This document shows, one piece after another, positions 1 through 12,647 of a stretch of DNA of 64,000 nt. Position 1 is the first letter of the stretch; each line of letters opens with the position of its first letter. Position numbers and translations under genes: made by a program. Source of the DNA: Eudorina sp. 2006-703-Eu-15 (taxonomy: Eukaryota > Chlorophyta > Chlorophyceae > Chlamydomonadales > Volvocaceae); contig BDSI01000007.1 of assembly GCA_003117195.1 (NCBI GenBank), forward strand, positions 372,001-436,000. The letters are read 5' to 3'. Below the pieces are notes generated by a model, which saw only the letters and a list, made by a program, of their open reading frames with translations, made no database searches and was not told where the DNA came from.

Positions 1-3000
1 TCCGACTGGCTCGCCCGCAGCAGCAGCTTCCGCCGCAGGTCCACCACGTGGGGATTATGCGGATTCACCCGGGCGCTCTGACTGCCCGCGGGGCTGTAGA
101 GCCGCTCCATGGTCGGCTGCGGGCTGCCGCCGCCGCCGCCGGCGCCGCCACCGGCCGCTGCGCCGCTGCCCCCCCCGCCCCCGCCGCTGACCTCCGACGC
201 GCCGCCGTTGCTGCCCCCGTTCGGTCGACCCCCGGGTGCCCCAGCCCCCGGGGGCTGCTGCGGCCCTAGGGACCCAGAGCCGAGGGAGTCGGCTTGGATG
301 GGCGGGTAGGAGGCGTCCTCCTCCTCGTCCTCGTCGTGGTGGGTGCTCAGGACCGCGTCCTCGCCCTCATCCGTGATGGTCTCCTCCTGGGGGGATGCCG
401 TGCGGGTCAGCCGGGTGTGTGTAAGAGAGAACTAGAGAACACTTCGGGTGTGTTTAGAATTGCAACCCGCCCGCCCGCCCGCCCGCCCGATCCCAGGTAG
501 CAATCGGTACACTTCGGGTGTGTGTTTCTTAGACAGGCAGAGCAGGAGTGCGTGTGGGTGTGGCGCCAGACGCGTTTCGCGATGGAACGAGGGGGGGGCC
601 CAGAGCCAGCAGGTCGGGGGTCGGGACCCGGCCGGCGAGAGAGGAGAGGACATGGCGATTACGCGATTTGGTGGGCAACGGTGGGAGGAGGCAAGCCGAA
701 GGGATGGGCAGGAGGACAGGGAAGACGCTGGAGGCGTTTATGGGCGCACGCTGCCGTAACCCGTAAGCCATGGCTTGCTGTCCGTCAAGGGACAGGAGCA
801 AAGAGCCTTCTGGACAGTCGCCCGCTAGCCCCACACCCCGCTCCTGGCTCTCGACGCACCTGCACCGTGTCCCACCGCACCGCCCTCGCGGTCTCGCTGA
901 GCCGGCTGCGCTGCGGCGCCAGCGGGTCCTCCTCGCCCCGGCCGCCGCCGCCGCCGCCGCCGCCGCCCGGCGCGTTCAGCATGGCGGTGCTCAGGTTCTG
1001 CAGCTTGGACCGCCAGTCGCCGGTGCCCGGCCCCATGCCGATCGCGGGGCCGCCCGTCATGCGCCGCTCGCTGCGGCCGCCCAGAGGCGCGCGGCGGAAG
1101 GAGCCGCCGCTGGCGGCCGCCTGGGGGGCCACGGCCCATGGCACGGCGGGGTGCAGACGCAGCGCAGCCGGGGGGCTTTCATTACAAAAAAAGGACCGAA
1201 CCCGGGATCGAACCCGGGCGGATGCCCGGGAGGATGCATCGGTCGCGGCGGAGCCGTGGGTAACCAACCACACAGCCCACTCGCGCACACACCCTCACAC
1301 GCTCACCAGCATCGCCTTGTCGCCACCCAGGTGCCTTGTTACTCTTTCCCCGTTCCTCCCCGGATTTGCGTTTCCTCCCCCCTGATAGACATCGTGGTCC
1401 GGACAAGCACTTGAGGACCCACTCGCCCACTCGCGACCCACGCACCCACATCCCCCACCCGCAGTTTTCATTCTATCATCCTCCACCACCAGTTTTCATT
1501 CTATCGATTCTTTAATTCCCCACCTGCTCTGTGAAGCTCCGGGGTGAGCCCGTCGTGGGCGACATGGTGCCGTTAGCCAGGCTCGCGAGCGCGCTGCCGC
1601 TGCCCGCGTACACCCCCGCCGCTAGCGACACGTTGGGCGTGCCGCCGCCGGCGGCCGGCGCCGCGGCGCCGCCGCCGCCGGCGGGGACCCCGCCGCTGAG
1701 CGCGTTGGGCACGGGCGACACCGACAGACTCGCTCGGTTCTGCATCGGCCGCAGCGGCGGCGGCAGGTTCAGCTTCGTCGCTACGGACATCTCCCGCCGT
1801 ACCACGCCCTCGCCGCCGGCCCACAGCCCCGCCGCGCTGGCGGCGTTGCCGCTGCCGTCGGCGTTGCCGCCGCTGCCGCCTCCGCCGCCTCCGCCGCCTC
1901 CGCCGCGCAGCGCCAGCCCCAGGCCTGTCTCCGTTTTCGCGCGCTCCCGGGCAGACATGCGAGTCTGCGGCTTCGTCTCGCCCTTTTCAAAGGAGGCTCG
2001 GGAGGGACCGCTGGAGGAGGCTGCCGCCGACGAATGGGACCCTGCGGAGGGTTGCGAGTGCCGGGGGCTCAGAGGAGGCGTGGACAAGGGGAGGGAACTG
2101 AGGAGCGAGGATTCAAGCGGGTATGAGGCGGGGACCCTTATGTGAGGATGCGACGCTCAGTCCAGTCCATAAGGGCTCAACCCCCCTCCTCCTCCTCCTC
2201 ATCATCATCATCCCACGCGCACCGCAGCGCGTCGTTGCGGGCACCGACCCGCGGGTATCGTCACCCCCGCGCTCGCCTACCTGCCGTCGCGAAGGCGTCG
2301 CTGCGCCGCGGCTGCGACGACTTGACCTTCAGGATGTTCGCCATCAGGTTCCAGCTCTTCCCGCGCTTCCGAGTGGGCCCGCTGCCGGCGCCCGCGCTCG
2401 CCCCGCCGACGCTGCCGGCCTGCCCCGAGTCGGGCCCCTCCGGCGCCCTGGATGCCGCGTCGGTGGCCACTGAGCTGGCCTCATCCCCGGCGACTGCGCC
2501 GCCACTCGGCGTCGCCGGCTGCTGCGGATTCGTGACGCTGCTCCGCGACGCGTCGCGCAGCACCGGCCGACCCGTGGTTCCGCTGAACGGCCCGCTGTTG
2601 TTCCGGCCCGCCGCGTCGCCGCCGCTGCCCGCGGCGGCGCCCGGCTGCTGCAGCCCCTCCACCGCGTTTCCCTCCAGCTCCACCGATGGCAGGACGTTGC
2701 CGCCGACAACGGCCGGCAGCAGCGCCGACGGCAGCGGTGCCGAAACCAGCGCCGACTGCATCGTCGTGACGACGCCCATGGGCATCGACGGCACCGCAGA
2801 CGGCCCCGTCGGCGCCGCCGAGGGCTCCGGCGGCGGCGGCGGCGCCGGCTCCACCTGGCCATTCATCTTCATCCGCATGTGGCCCAGCCGAGTGGCCAAG
2901 TGGTGCGCGCAGGACATCATGCGCAGCGTGCAGGCGCGGAGGCCCTTGTCGGCCTGCCGCCGCTCGTGCTCATTGGGGTAGAAGAGCACAATCATCGAGT

Positions 3001-6000
3001 CGCCCGCGAACTTTACCACGTCGCCCTCAAAGGCCATGATCATGTTGATGGCGCGCGTGAAGTAGTTGTTCATGCAGGTCGTGAGGAGCTCCACGCCCGA
3101 CGTGCCTGCGGCGTGCGGCCCAGACGCGCGCGCCGGCGGGCGCAGGCACGGCGGCCCCCCCAAATGCATCAGAAAGTGTCAAGAAAGAGCGGGGATGACT
3201 CGCGGAGATCCGGTGGCACGCAAACCAAACGGCACAGGGGCTACGGCCTGATGGGTGTGCATGTTCATTTCGGACGTCACAACCTCTGATGGCGGGAACA
3301 CATCAGCAGTGCCCTGATCGTTTCGTCCCAGATGAGCCTTGTCGCAGGAATGAACGTCCGTAGCATGAATAGGAGGCTACTCCGGTATGCCACACAGACG
3401 GGCGGAGGTCAGAGCTCGTGGGGGGAGGGCGGCTCGGGCCGGGCTGCGGGCGGTACCCTGGCGGCGCACGGCATGTGCGGCCTCGTGCGGAGCGCGACCT
3501 GCCGTGTACACCCGTGTAAACGGCTGTTTACCTTTTTTGGAGAGGATCTCCGTGAGCTTGGTGAAACCCGTCACGTCCGCAATCATGACGGCGGCCTGCA
3601 GCCAAGCCAGGTTGCAAGGTGTTAGAAAGCTGGCGAGCAGGTGGCGGGTCACGGGAGAGGGTACAGTAGGGCCCACAGGGTCGGCGTTGGCGACCCAACG
3701 TCGCCGCTCCATGATTGCCCCGAGGCAGGAAGAAGCGCCTCCAGAGACGGAGAACAGCACCCTAGCAGCCCGCGGGACCGGGGGGGGCAAGACAGCTCGG
3801 CAGCGCTGCCAGAAGACCCCGCCCCCGTCACGCGCACGTGCCGCCGCCACTCGCCTGCAACTCGACGATCGACGGTTGGAGCGTCTTCGACGCGGCCGTC
3901 AGATCACGACCCGCCGCGTCGAAGCCCCTGTACTTATCGTGATTGAGCGTGATGTCCTCGATGAACAACCGCGGCACGAAGGGCGGCAGCGTCGACAGCG
4001 GCCGCAGCACGCCCTGCTTCATGGTGCTCTTCTTGAAGGAGACGCTGCTGCTGGCGCCCATCATCCGCAGCTCGCTGGTGCTGGGACCCACCACGCCGCC
4101 GGCCCCCGTCCACAGCGTCGGGGCCGGCCCTGCAATGGGGGCAACCACACACAGGCCAGGGCGTGGCGTGTCGATACCCCAACAGCGCCCGGCTCCGTTC
4201 TGGCCTTTGTTCTCCGTATCAACCCCCAGCCCCCAACAGAGGCTGTGGCATTCTGTGATTTTTGAAGATATTGTGAATCATCTGCCGGTCCGTTGAATGC
4301 AGGTGCCTGGCGGCGGTAGCACCGAGAAACGACTCCTGGGCCAACTAACTACATTGAGACAGTGGGGTATCACGCCACGATACACACGATGCACTGGGAT
4401 GCGCCCATCTAAGCGTCCTCGAAGCGAATGGGGGACGGCCAACTCGACCGCGGGGTTGTCTGGTTTAAATTTTACGGATCAGTGGCGACGCCCGCAACCC
4501 ATCCGTTAAAAAACACCAGACAACCCCGCGGCTTGTCTGTCTTCAAACCCGTGACGCGCGTGCTCTCCGTGCACCCACCGCTCGGCCGCGCGTCATCCAC
4601 ATCATCGTCGTCCGAGTCGTGCGGAATCGGTCGGGACGCGGGCGGTGCGGCTGCCCCCGTCGCAGACCCCGGGCCCGCCGCCGCTGCCGCGGCAGCTGGC
4701 CCCGGACCTGTCCCCACCGGCCCCGTGCCGGCCGCGGACGCGACCTCGAGCTCCTCATCCGTGTCGGCCGCGGTTGTCGTGGGGGCATCGGGCACCTCAG
4801 ATGGCTGGGATGCCTACAGCACCGGGGGTGCATGCACACACATACTCCTGTTCTGCCTACTTAAATAACGCACATACAGAGTTACAGACACACGCGCGAT
4901 GGAGGGAACGGTGTAATCCACGATAATCCACGGGTGATCCGCCGTTTGTTGCACATGGTAAGTATATCGCCTTGGTCCTTTGGTACGCATATGGGTTTGG
5001 GCGGTTCTGGGCGGGTTTGTCATTAGTACAACACGGTGGGAGACGGATTTTTCTCGTTCACCACCGTGGAGGACTCTGCGGGAGCGGCGTGGGTTACGCA
5101 CATGCCTAAACCCTAGAGCCCTACTGGCTGCATCTTTGAAAACCTTGGACAAGTACCCCCGGAAGATAGCCCCAAGTCCTGGAGAGTGCTGCCCAAGCCG
5201 CCGGTTCGCTGCGCATAGCAAGGCACACCCCCCTCCAGAAGCTGGGGGAAGCTGACGGAAGCTGGGGGAAACAGCGTGATGCTGCGTGCCTGATCAAGCG
5301 CCAGTATAGCCCCCCGTGTCGCGCGCCGGGCTGCGTCCTCACTGACTGTGTCAGAATCCAGTATTTTCAATCCCAGATATGCAGAAACCGTCGCCCGCTG
5401 TCGTACTCCAGCACACAGTTATGCTGGCCCTAGCTCAGTAGCTGCGCTCGCCGAGTCGCGGCCCATGCCCAATTCAGCATAACGTCACTGTGACCCGCCG
5501 TTCTGCCGTGCAGCTCCGACGCCCCGATCTCCTTGCACCAGTCCGCCACGACTAGACACCCCAACCGCCTGCAAGCGCCGCCTGCCTGTTGGTGCCGGCT
5601 GGCTGGCTTCCTTCCGCGTTGACGATCCGTTACGAGATATAAATACCACACTGCAGTTTAGTGATGCGGGGTACCAACTCCCGAAACAGACGGAATGTTC
5701 TCAGGTGGGCCCGCGCCACCAGCCCTGTGGCTGTGCGACCGCACAGCGTCACTGCATCCTGTCAACCCTCCTCCCCGGCCCCACTTCCCCTCCTGGTACA
5801 CTCGATTCTTCACCGGACCTTTGCTCTGCTGGCGGTCAGCGCAGTACCGAGATGTCTTCCAATTTCCTGTACCCCTCCCCTCCCCTTCCAAGTTTGAAAA
5901 TGTCTACAAATGTCCTATATCCCCTCTCCTCCCCTCCCCGGCACGTTCGCCGGCCCCCACCTGTGTCCCCGGCTTCGAGCTCCCCGCAGTCGACCGCTGC

Positions 6001-8164
6001 TTGGTCCGCTGAATGGAAATCATCTTAATGATCTTCCTGCGGATGCCCGTGTCTGGCCCGCCGTCGCCGCCCGCCGCCCCGCCCGTCGCATGCTGTCCGC
6101 TGTTGCTCAGCGTGCCACCCTCGCGACCCGACACAGAGGGAGGTTTGGGGGACCCCGGCACGTGGCTGGCAGCAGGGGAACCCCCCGCCCCCAAGCCGTG
6201 TCCGCCAGCGCCCGCCCACGACGTGGCGGGCTGTGGCGAGGCGCCGCTGGTGCTGGCAGATGGTTTGAGGTCCGCCTTGAGGTCCTGTAGCGTGGCGCGC
6301 CGGGGCGGCAGCCGTCGGCCCGCGCGAGGTACGTCGCCTGAGGGTGGCAGGGCTGCTCCCTGCTGGCTGACTGAGGCCACAGGCTGCGGCAGGAGCACCT
6401 CCGGCAGAGCTGCGGGTCGTGCACGGGGCCGGCCGGGGAGCATATGGCAAATTGGTAGACACACACGGGTAGGGCCTCGCATGTCACGCACTGCTGTTCT
6501 GCCTGCCTAATAACACACTGGTACGCAACGATGACGGGGCCGGGGGGAGGGGGAGCTCTGTACAGGGTTCACGGAAACGGGAGGCACAAGCCCAGAACGA
6601 AACCGGACGAATCCAGCATAATAACCGAGGGGAGATGTGCGGGCGCCGGCCCGTCGCACGGGGTGTTTGTTACACGTGTGATGATGAGGCAGGTTAGGAA
6701 TGGGGCAGACGGGGACCGGCAGGTTGGGAATGGGGCAGACGGGGACCGGCAGGTTGGGAATGGGGCAGACGGGGACCGGCAGGTTGGGAATGGGGCAGAC
6801 GGGGACCGGCAGGTTGGGAATGGGGCAGACGGGGACCGGCAGGTTGGGAATGGGGCAGACGGGGACCGGCAGGTTGGGAATGGGGCAGACGGGGACCGGC
6901 AGGTTGGGAATGGGGCAGACGGGGACCGGCAGGTTGGGAATGGGGCAGACGGGGACCGGCAGGTTGGGAATGGGGCAGACGGGGACCGGCAGGTTGGGAA
7001 TGGGGCAGACGGGGACCGGCAGGTTGGGAATGGGGCAGACGGGGACCGGCAGGTTGGGAATGGGGCAGACGGGGACCGGCAGGTTGGTGCAGGAGGAACT
7101 GGCAGGCGATGGCACAATGCGGGGAGGAATGGGAAGGGCGTTTATGAGGGGAGGGCACGGGGTTACGAGGGCTGTGTTGTGCGACTGAGGGATCCCGGCG
7201 ATACAGTTGCGCCCTGCCGTGCCAAAACGTTGCTCTGGAGCGAGTATCGGACTCGTGAAGGTCCAAGTTCCGCAGGTTGTAACATGGTATGTCTCCAGTC
7301 ATGCTCCGGGTTGTACTCCCAGCCTGGCGACATGCCCGCCCTGCCGCAGCAGCCGACGCAGAAGCCGCCCAGGCTGAGCCCGCGGCCCACCGAGCGCTTC
7401 ACGGGTTTCCAGATACTAACCACGTACCTTTCGTCTGTGGGACGCTGTAACTGTTCCGTCGCTGCCTTGCCCGTCGAACCCTGCGATGGGCAACGCCAGA
7501 ACCCAGCCGTCTGAGCCACATTGCGCCCGGATACTCGGCGGCTGTGTGGCCGACATGGAGCCACGTGTTCTTACCAGTCCTTGGGTGAGGCCTCTTGAGC
7601 TGGAGTGTCGTCAGCCGTACCTGCGGCGTCGCACGAAGTGTACGGCATAAGCACAGAAGCTCGACGGCCAGGAACCGCGCTGGTGTCTGTTCGGCTGTGC
7701 TGCCTACCTCTCTGATCCGCTGTTGCCGGCACCCCACCCTCTCGGGCGTTTGGGGTCGAGCTGTGTTGGTGACGGGCAGAGCCGAGAAGCCCACGGGTAA
7801 GATGTCCGTGACCGTCTTCATCGTGAGAGATCCCTGCGTACGTAAGAAAGTGCGCGTATTGCTGAGCCAACGGCTTAACCGCCTGGCATTCGCTCCCAGC
7901 CGCACCTGCTCCAGCTTTGTTTTGCTCCGGTGGGCCTGTCCCAGAGTCCGTGTAGACGCCACGTCTAATTTGAGCTTCCCTGGCCCGATCCCACGCCTGT
8001 AGAATGTTCGCAGCTTCCACCTCAGCTTCTGAGTCCTCGATTGGCCGACGGCTGGTTCTGTCTGTCCCTGGCCCGCCCCTGTCTCTTTGGTAGAGACCAT
8101 TAGGGTAGTTGTCGTGCTGGCGGGCCCCGCTGGCCTCCGACGGAGTCCATCCTCCGCTGGCCAT
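1..8164 (-). CDS. Class III nucleotidyl (adenylate/guanylate) cyclase-domain protein, 3' part outside window
   Basis: Exons on the minus strand, 5' to 3': 8164-7575, a second with upper edge 7415 (lower edge unclear), about 6400-5961, 4813-4579, 4129-3855, 3595-3532, 3105-2281, 2041-1524, 1120-860, 386-1. From 4813 down every phase agrees. The catalytic core is split over 3595-3532 (ADVTGFTKLTE, first metal-binding Asp) and 3105-2281 (GDVVKFAGDSMIVLF, second metal Asp), the typical soluble-type cyclase pattern that makes cAMP or cGMP from ATP or GTP. After the core comes a Pro/Ala/Gly/Ser-rich stretch of several hundred residues including an acidic run in 386-1. The second half of the cyclase fold is not seen and may lie past position 1. 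The intron 3854-3596 begins GC, not GT. The 5' exons (8164-5961) join by compatible phase but show no known domain, apart from a Cys-rich patch near 7350, so the start is less certain than the core. The first exon opens with ATG at 8164 and ends at a GTAAGA donor. Confidence 0.75.
449..497 (+). repeat. Dispersed repeat with (CCCG)n core, copy 1
   Basis: TGTGTTTAGAATTGCAACC, a CCCG run and GATCCCAGG. The same arrangement recurs at 61767-61809, about 61 kb away. It lies in the cyclase intron 859-387, in opposite sense to that gene. Confidence 0.6.
1193..1283 (-). ncRNA. tRNA-like Pol III unit (tRNA pseudogene or SINE head) in cyclase intron
   Basis: On the minus strand a near-perfect B box (GGGTTCGATCCC, around 1202-1213) is followed about 10 nt later by a run of seven T (1192-1186), the usual Pol III terminator. 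An A-box-like GGCTGTGTGGTTGG lies about 48 nt upstream. GACCGA and TCGGTC could pair as an acceptor stem, but only about 37 nt separate them, too short for a normal tRNA, and the T-stem has a G-G mismatch. It sits in the intron 1523-1121. A working tRNA is unlikely; a tRNA-derived repeat or pseudogene fits better. Confidence 0.35.
6691..7087 (+). repeat. 30-bp minisatellite, 13 copies plus a partial unit
   Basis: Thirteen head-to-tail 30-bp units, each containing GGAATGGGGCAGACGGGG; only the first differs by one base (GGTTAGG for GGTTGGG). Because 30 is a multiple of 3 and the unit has no stop, several frames stay open on both strands, giving false ten-residue repeat proteins. It lies between candidate 5' exons of the cyclase gene and is best read as intronic satellite. 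Near-identity indicates recent expansion or homogenisation. Confidence 0.95.
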
Positions 8165-8864
8165 GGGATGCTCACCCTCTAAAGTTCATTCCGTATGGCA
8201 TGCCGCTGCGCTCGATCCAGTAAACATGACCTGCAAATAGATAACCTTTACGATGTTGTAATGCGGGAAGGGCACACGCGACAACAAGAAGACGCTTCCA
8301 CGCGAAGCAGGCTAAACCTGAGTCTTACAGCACCGCACGAAAAGAGCAGGACAATAGATCATGCCTCACATGCTCATGTGTCCAACAAAGGAGGCACCAC
8401 CTCCTTTCGTTGGTGGGGCAGCTCACACCACTTCCACTTCTCCCTTTCTCCACAAACCGAAGTGGGCTTTGGGAATAATATGATACTTAATTCGATGGGA
8501 AACCAGTACTAGTAGGGAGGCGTAGGTCCCAAGCAGTCGGCGTTTCAGCTGGACAGAGAGGAAAGGGAGAGGAATTCCTTGGTCTGAGCGAAAACATCGT
8601 TTCTACGAAGTCGTAATGATTATCCAAATATAATTAGTGCAGAAACCGTGTAATAGGATAGAAAGTAAAAACTTCCAGCACCATCGCAAGGCACCGTGAT
8701 TGTGTCGTGAGTAACCTACATACATGAGAAAAACCCGTTATAATAATATGAGCTTGCTTGAAATTTTAATAAGTTTCGTTACGCGAGCATTGCTCGTCAC
8801 TTGCGCGTGTTCTTGGTCAGGCGTATAGAGTACCACGTCCGTTGAAAGCGATACTCGTTGTGAT
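8165..8864. promoter_or_regulatory. Shared 5' intergenic region, cyclase (-) and RabGGTB (+)
   Basis: About 700 bp between two divergent start codons, clearly more AT-rich than flanking exons. It must hold the 5' UTR and promoter of the Rab prenyltransferase and, if the 8164 start is right, of the cyclase. I see no clear TATA box or known motif. Confidence 0.4.
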
Positions 8865-11710
8865 ATGGCATTGGAACAAACAGCTTCAGGCCTTTCGGAA
8901 AAGCGGGGAACACTGCTGGTAGACAAGCATGCCGAGTACATCAAGTCCTTCTCGCGCCTCTGGGAGGTAGGGTGACCAGATTATCCCTGGCATGCAGCAG
9001 CAGGATGTCACGGACAAATCGACGCGGTCGACGTTGTCATACCAGCAGGACCTGTCTGTCGCAGCGTCGGTTGTATCGTCAGCTGAGGTCTTTCCCTATC
9101 CATCCCAAAGCCAGGGGCACCACGCAGCAAATTAAAGGCAAACTTTGACTTCGCAGACGCCCGACAAGCTCGAATTTGTGGCCACGGAGCACTTTTGGAT
9201 GAGCGGCATGTACTGGGGGCTCTCCGCCATGTACCTGATGGGGCGGCTTCACGAGATGGACAAAGACGCGATAGTCTCCTGGGTGCTGCGCTGCCAGCAC
9301 CCCTGCGGGGGCTTCGGCGGCAGCGAGCGCAACGATCCACATATGCTGTACACGCTCAGTGCAGTACAAATCCTGGCATTGTACGACGAGTTGGACCAGC
9401 TGGACGCAGACAAGGTGGTGGCATGTAAGCCCTTGCGGACGTGCGAGAAGTTTGTGGGGGCGCACCTGGCAAGGGAACAAACACCGTTTCGTTATATCTT
9501 GCCTTTCTTGGCCATTTTTCTGGTCGTTTGGTAGAATGTGCGCGCAACTCGTCGTCTTCATGAAGTACGGGAGTTGCCGTACCATGACCGCCCCTGCAGA
9601 TGTGGCCAGCCTTCAACAGTCGGACGGGTCTTTCGCTGGGGATGCATGGGGCGAGATCGACACCCGGTACGATCTGGTCAGAATTTTAAATTGGCCGGCC
9701 GTTGCTTGCGCGGCACCAATAGGCCTGGTGGGCTTCTGGGTTTTGCCGGAGTCCCTTCCCCTGGATCACACCTTGGATGCCGGTGTTACGGGCACCGCTT
9801 GAATTTCCCTGGAAGATCACGCCCACGCTTGCCTGCCACCGAGGGACGCCTTTTGGGTCTAGTGCAGTCTGTGAATATTCAGGGGCGCGTGTCTTGCACA
9901 AGCACGCTGGTCAGCAGGAAAAGAGAATGGTGCTGCCGCAGCCTTTGTCCCCAGCCGCTGCAGTCGCGCCATACACGCGATCGTGCCCATCTCATTACGC
10001 GAGCTCTGCGGCGCGGCGAATTTTGCACGGCAGGTTTACCTACTGCGCGCTGCTCTGCCTGTCGATCCTGGGGCGCACCTCGGCTGTCAACATCCCCGCC
10101 GCTCTGGACTTCATCGCGCGCTGCAAGAACTTCGACGGCGGCTTCGGCTGCACACCCGGTGAGATAACCGCGGTTGGTTGGTCTCGGTTGGTTGGTCGCG
10201 GTTGGTTGGACTCAGGTGGGCGTGAGCTGATGAACAGTAACAGCGATGGTTCTGCGAGACGGCGATGGGACACCGCTTGGGGCTCCTCCGGATACGTAGG
10301 GCTGCGTGACTTCTGCCCTCCTGCACGCCATCGGATTCCTCTTGTCCTCAAGTCTGTGCGTCGCGGCCCGGCGCAGACGTGGCAAGCCCGTTCAGTCTGT
10401 GATCCCCTGCAGCCACCCGGCCGGGCGCGTCGCGCCCATCTTCTTCTTACAAGTAACGTGATCCATTCGTGATCCAAATGCCCTTTTGACACCCAGGCAA
10501 CGAGTCGCACGCGGGCCAAGTGTTCACGTGCATTGGGGCGCTGTCGCTTGCGGACGCGCTGCACCTGGTCGACCGAGATCTGTTCTGCTGGTGGTGGGTT
10601 CGGGACGCGGTTTGCGTGAGTGGATGCCCCCCTGATGATTTACCGTGGATTATTCGAGGGAGTGGATGAATAAATAAATGAATGAAGGTTGCACTGAATC
10701 GCCCCGCAAAAGGAGTCATGGGAATACGTTTGCGTCCAACGAACCTTGCCGCACACACACACACGCTGCGGCGGTGTGGCTCGGTGTGAGGGACGACAGA
10801 CGGGTCGGGTGGTCGGTCAGGTGCATTGACTGACGCTCCGGCACCTTGCAGGCTCTGCGAGCGCCAGACCAAGTCGGGTGGCTTGAATGGCCGCCCCGAG
10901 AAATTGCAGGATGTGAGTCCGTCCCCAGGGCCCTGGGGCATCGAGTAGGGTTTAGGGGGTAGTTACGTTTAGGGAGGGGTTACAACTTTACAGAGAGTGC
11001 GGTGCGCTCGGGGCGGGGGTGGGGGGGGGCCAAGCGACTGTCGGGCTCCTTGGGGCCCGGCGGGGATGTGCGCGCAGGCGGCAGCCTGTACCTCGGGGCT
11101 CTCTAGGTCGTCTTGGTTATGCACTTCGCGGCCGGTCCCATCCGGCGTTTTCAACCCATGGCCGTCGGGCCGTGTTCTGCTGCCCCACCCTGCGCACCAG
11201 GTTCGCCTGGACCTGCCCTCCAGGCTGACGTCCTTGCCGCCAGTGCCGATCCGCCGTTCTTAACCTAGTGGTTCACGTCCGCCAAGCCTTCCGCCGCCGC
11301 CGGCGACCGGCTCCCCCCTCACACACCCACACCCGCCCTCGCAGGTTTGCTACTCCTGGTGGTGTCTTTCTTGCCTCAGCATACTGGGGCGGCTTCACTG
11401 GATTGACCGGTCGGCGCTGACCGCCTTCATTCTTGACTGCCAAGACGAGGAGGACGGGGGCATCAGCGACCGGCCTGACGACATGGCGGACGTCTACCAC
11501 ACCTTCTTCGGCATCGCCGGGCTGTCGCTGATGGGCTACCCGGGCCTCGCGGCCATAAATCCCACCTGGGCCCTCCCTGAGGACGTGGTGGAGCGGGTCA
11601 AGAGACGCGCGACGGCGGCGGAGGCCAAGGTCGCGGCGGCGGTGACGGGATCGGAAAAGGCGGCGGCGGGGCTAACACGCGGCGCAGTGGCTGCGGAGCC
11701 AGACCCGTGA
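8865..11710 (+). CDS. RABGGTB: Rab geranylgeranyltransferase (type II) beta subunit
   Basis: Catalytic beta subunit of the cytosolic enzyme that, with an alpha subunit and the Rab escort protein, attaches geranylgeranyl groups to C-terminal cysteines of Rab GTPases. Seven exons: 8865-8966, 9157-9424, 9600-9666, 10034-10158, 10497-10593, 10852-10912, 11345-11710. All phases agree and give 361 residues, the usual family length. The sequence follows human RABGGTB throughout: [13 protein letters not shown] at the N-terminus, [88 protein letters not shown]. Predicted zinc ligands are Asp240, Cys242 (LQDVC) and His292 (VYHTFFG), all present. The start is the first in-frame ATG before the conserved N-terminal segment. 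The last about 25 residues are an Ala-rich extension ending EPDP. Introns are GT-AG. Nothing suggests a pseudogene. Confidence 0.96.
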
Positions 11711-12647
11711 CGGAAAGCGGGCATCGGAGGAGGATAAAAAATAGACAAAAGCCAAATCCAGAGTTGATCCCTGTTGCGCCCGAATCACGGTGGTTGTATT
11801 GATTGGAGATTGCGATATGTACAGGATCTTTTTATCAGTTATCTGGATGGAAGCCGAGGTCGCAGGATGGTTCTAAAAGCAGGTTTGTAGGTGTAGACGT
11901 AACGGCGGCACCTCATGGTGGGCACACGCTGGCACACCTGTGTGATAGGCAGTTAGGCACGCGTTGACGCAGGGCGACTGGGATAGGCCGCAATGCGCCG
12001 GGACGCATGTACTGTGGGGAAGGGCCGAGGGTCCCCTGCCTGGCGTTTGTAGAAGTAAGGTACGAGGGCACGGGGGTTACTAATGATTTCGTCAATTGCT
12101 GTTGAGCAAGAGTAAGCGTTTGACTACCCGGTTCCGACGCTGACCGGGCGTTGATTTACGCGCGGGCCGACGTACGGAGGTGGATGGATGGCCAGAAGGG
12201 CCCACGTCGGCGGGCCACTCCGTGTCCAGACCCGGCCACGGCTCTGGGTCACCGGCACGTCATGCACGCCCTCCGTTTCTTTCCCTTCAGCCCAGGGGCA
12301 CCATCGCTGCCGCTCACGGTGTGCGTCCGTCGGAGGCCCCCAACGGCCCCGCTGCCTCATTGAAGGTTCACCCCGGCGTTTCCCTGCGTGGGCTCCTGGC
12401 TTGGGTCGGGCGGGACTCTTTGCTGAAGACCCCCTCCTCTGCGCTGCACAACGATACCTTCACCCCAGTGGAATCCACGAGCCACAGCCTCCACCAGATT
12501 CCATACGCGGCCCTGCACAGGACGTGCCGGGAGGATGTATGTGGCGGCGGGTGCGGCGATGTACGGTATCCCCCATGTGGCTTGAAGAGGCTTGAATGAA
12601 GGTTACAGCGGAAGGCCCCACAAAGGTGAGATCCCCACGTCGGGTCG
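11711..12647. other. Convergent intergenic region, RabGGTB / ARM gene
   Basis: About 940 bp between the stop codons of two convergent genes. It should hold both 3' UTRs. No protein-coding signature or RNA gene is visible, and no obvious TGTAA poly(A) signal (the usual green-algal form) lies close to the RabGGTB stop. Confidence 0.5.

Noticed and set aside
522..1414. Long plus-strand frames of 200-290 codons opposite the cyclase exons
   Set aside because: Shadow frames of GC-rich minus-strand exons; no domain, and the minus strand has consistent splice phases.
6691..7302. Long repeat-protein frames on both strands over the 30-bp array
   Set aside because: Explained by a stop-free 30-bp unit; no start context, splice support or composition like the neighbouring genes.
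7163..7574. Second cyclase exon reading on to the stop at 7163
   Set aside because: The upstream part (after TTAG at 7416) fits in phase, but no convincing donor fixes its lower edge, so exact limits were not claimed.
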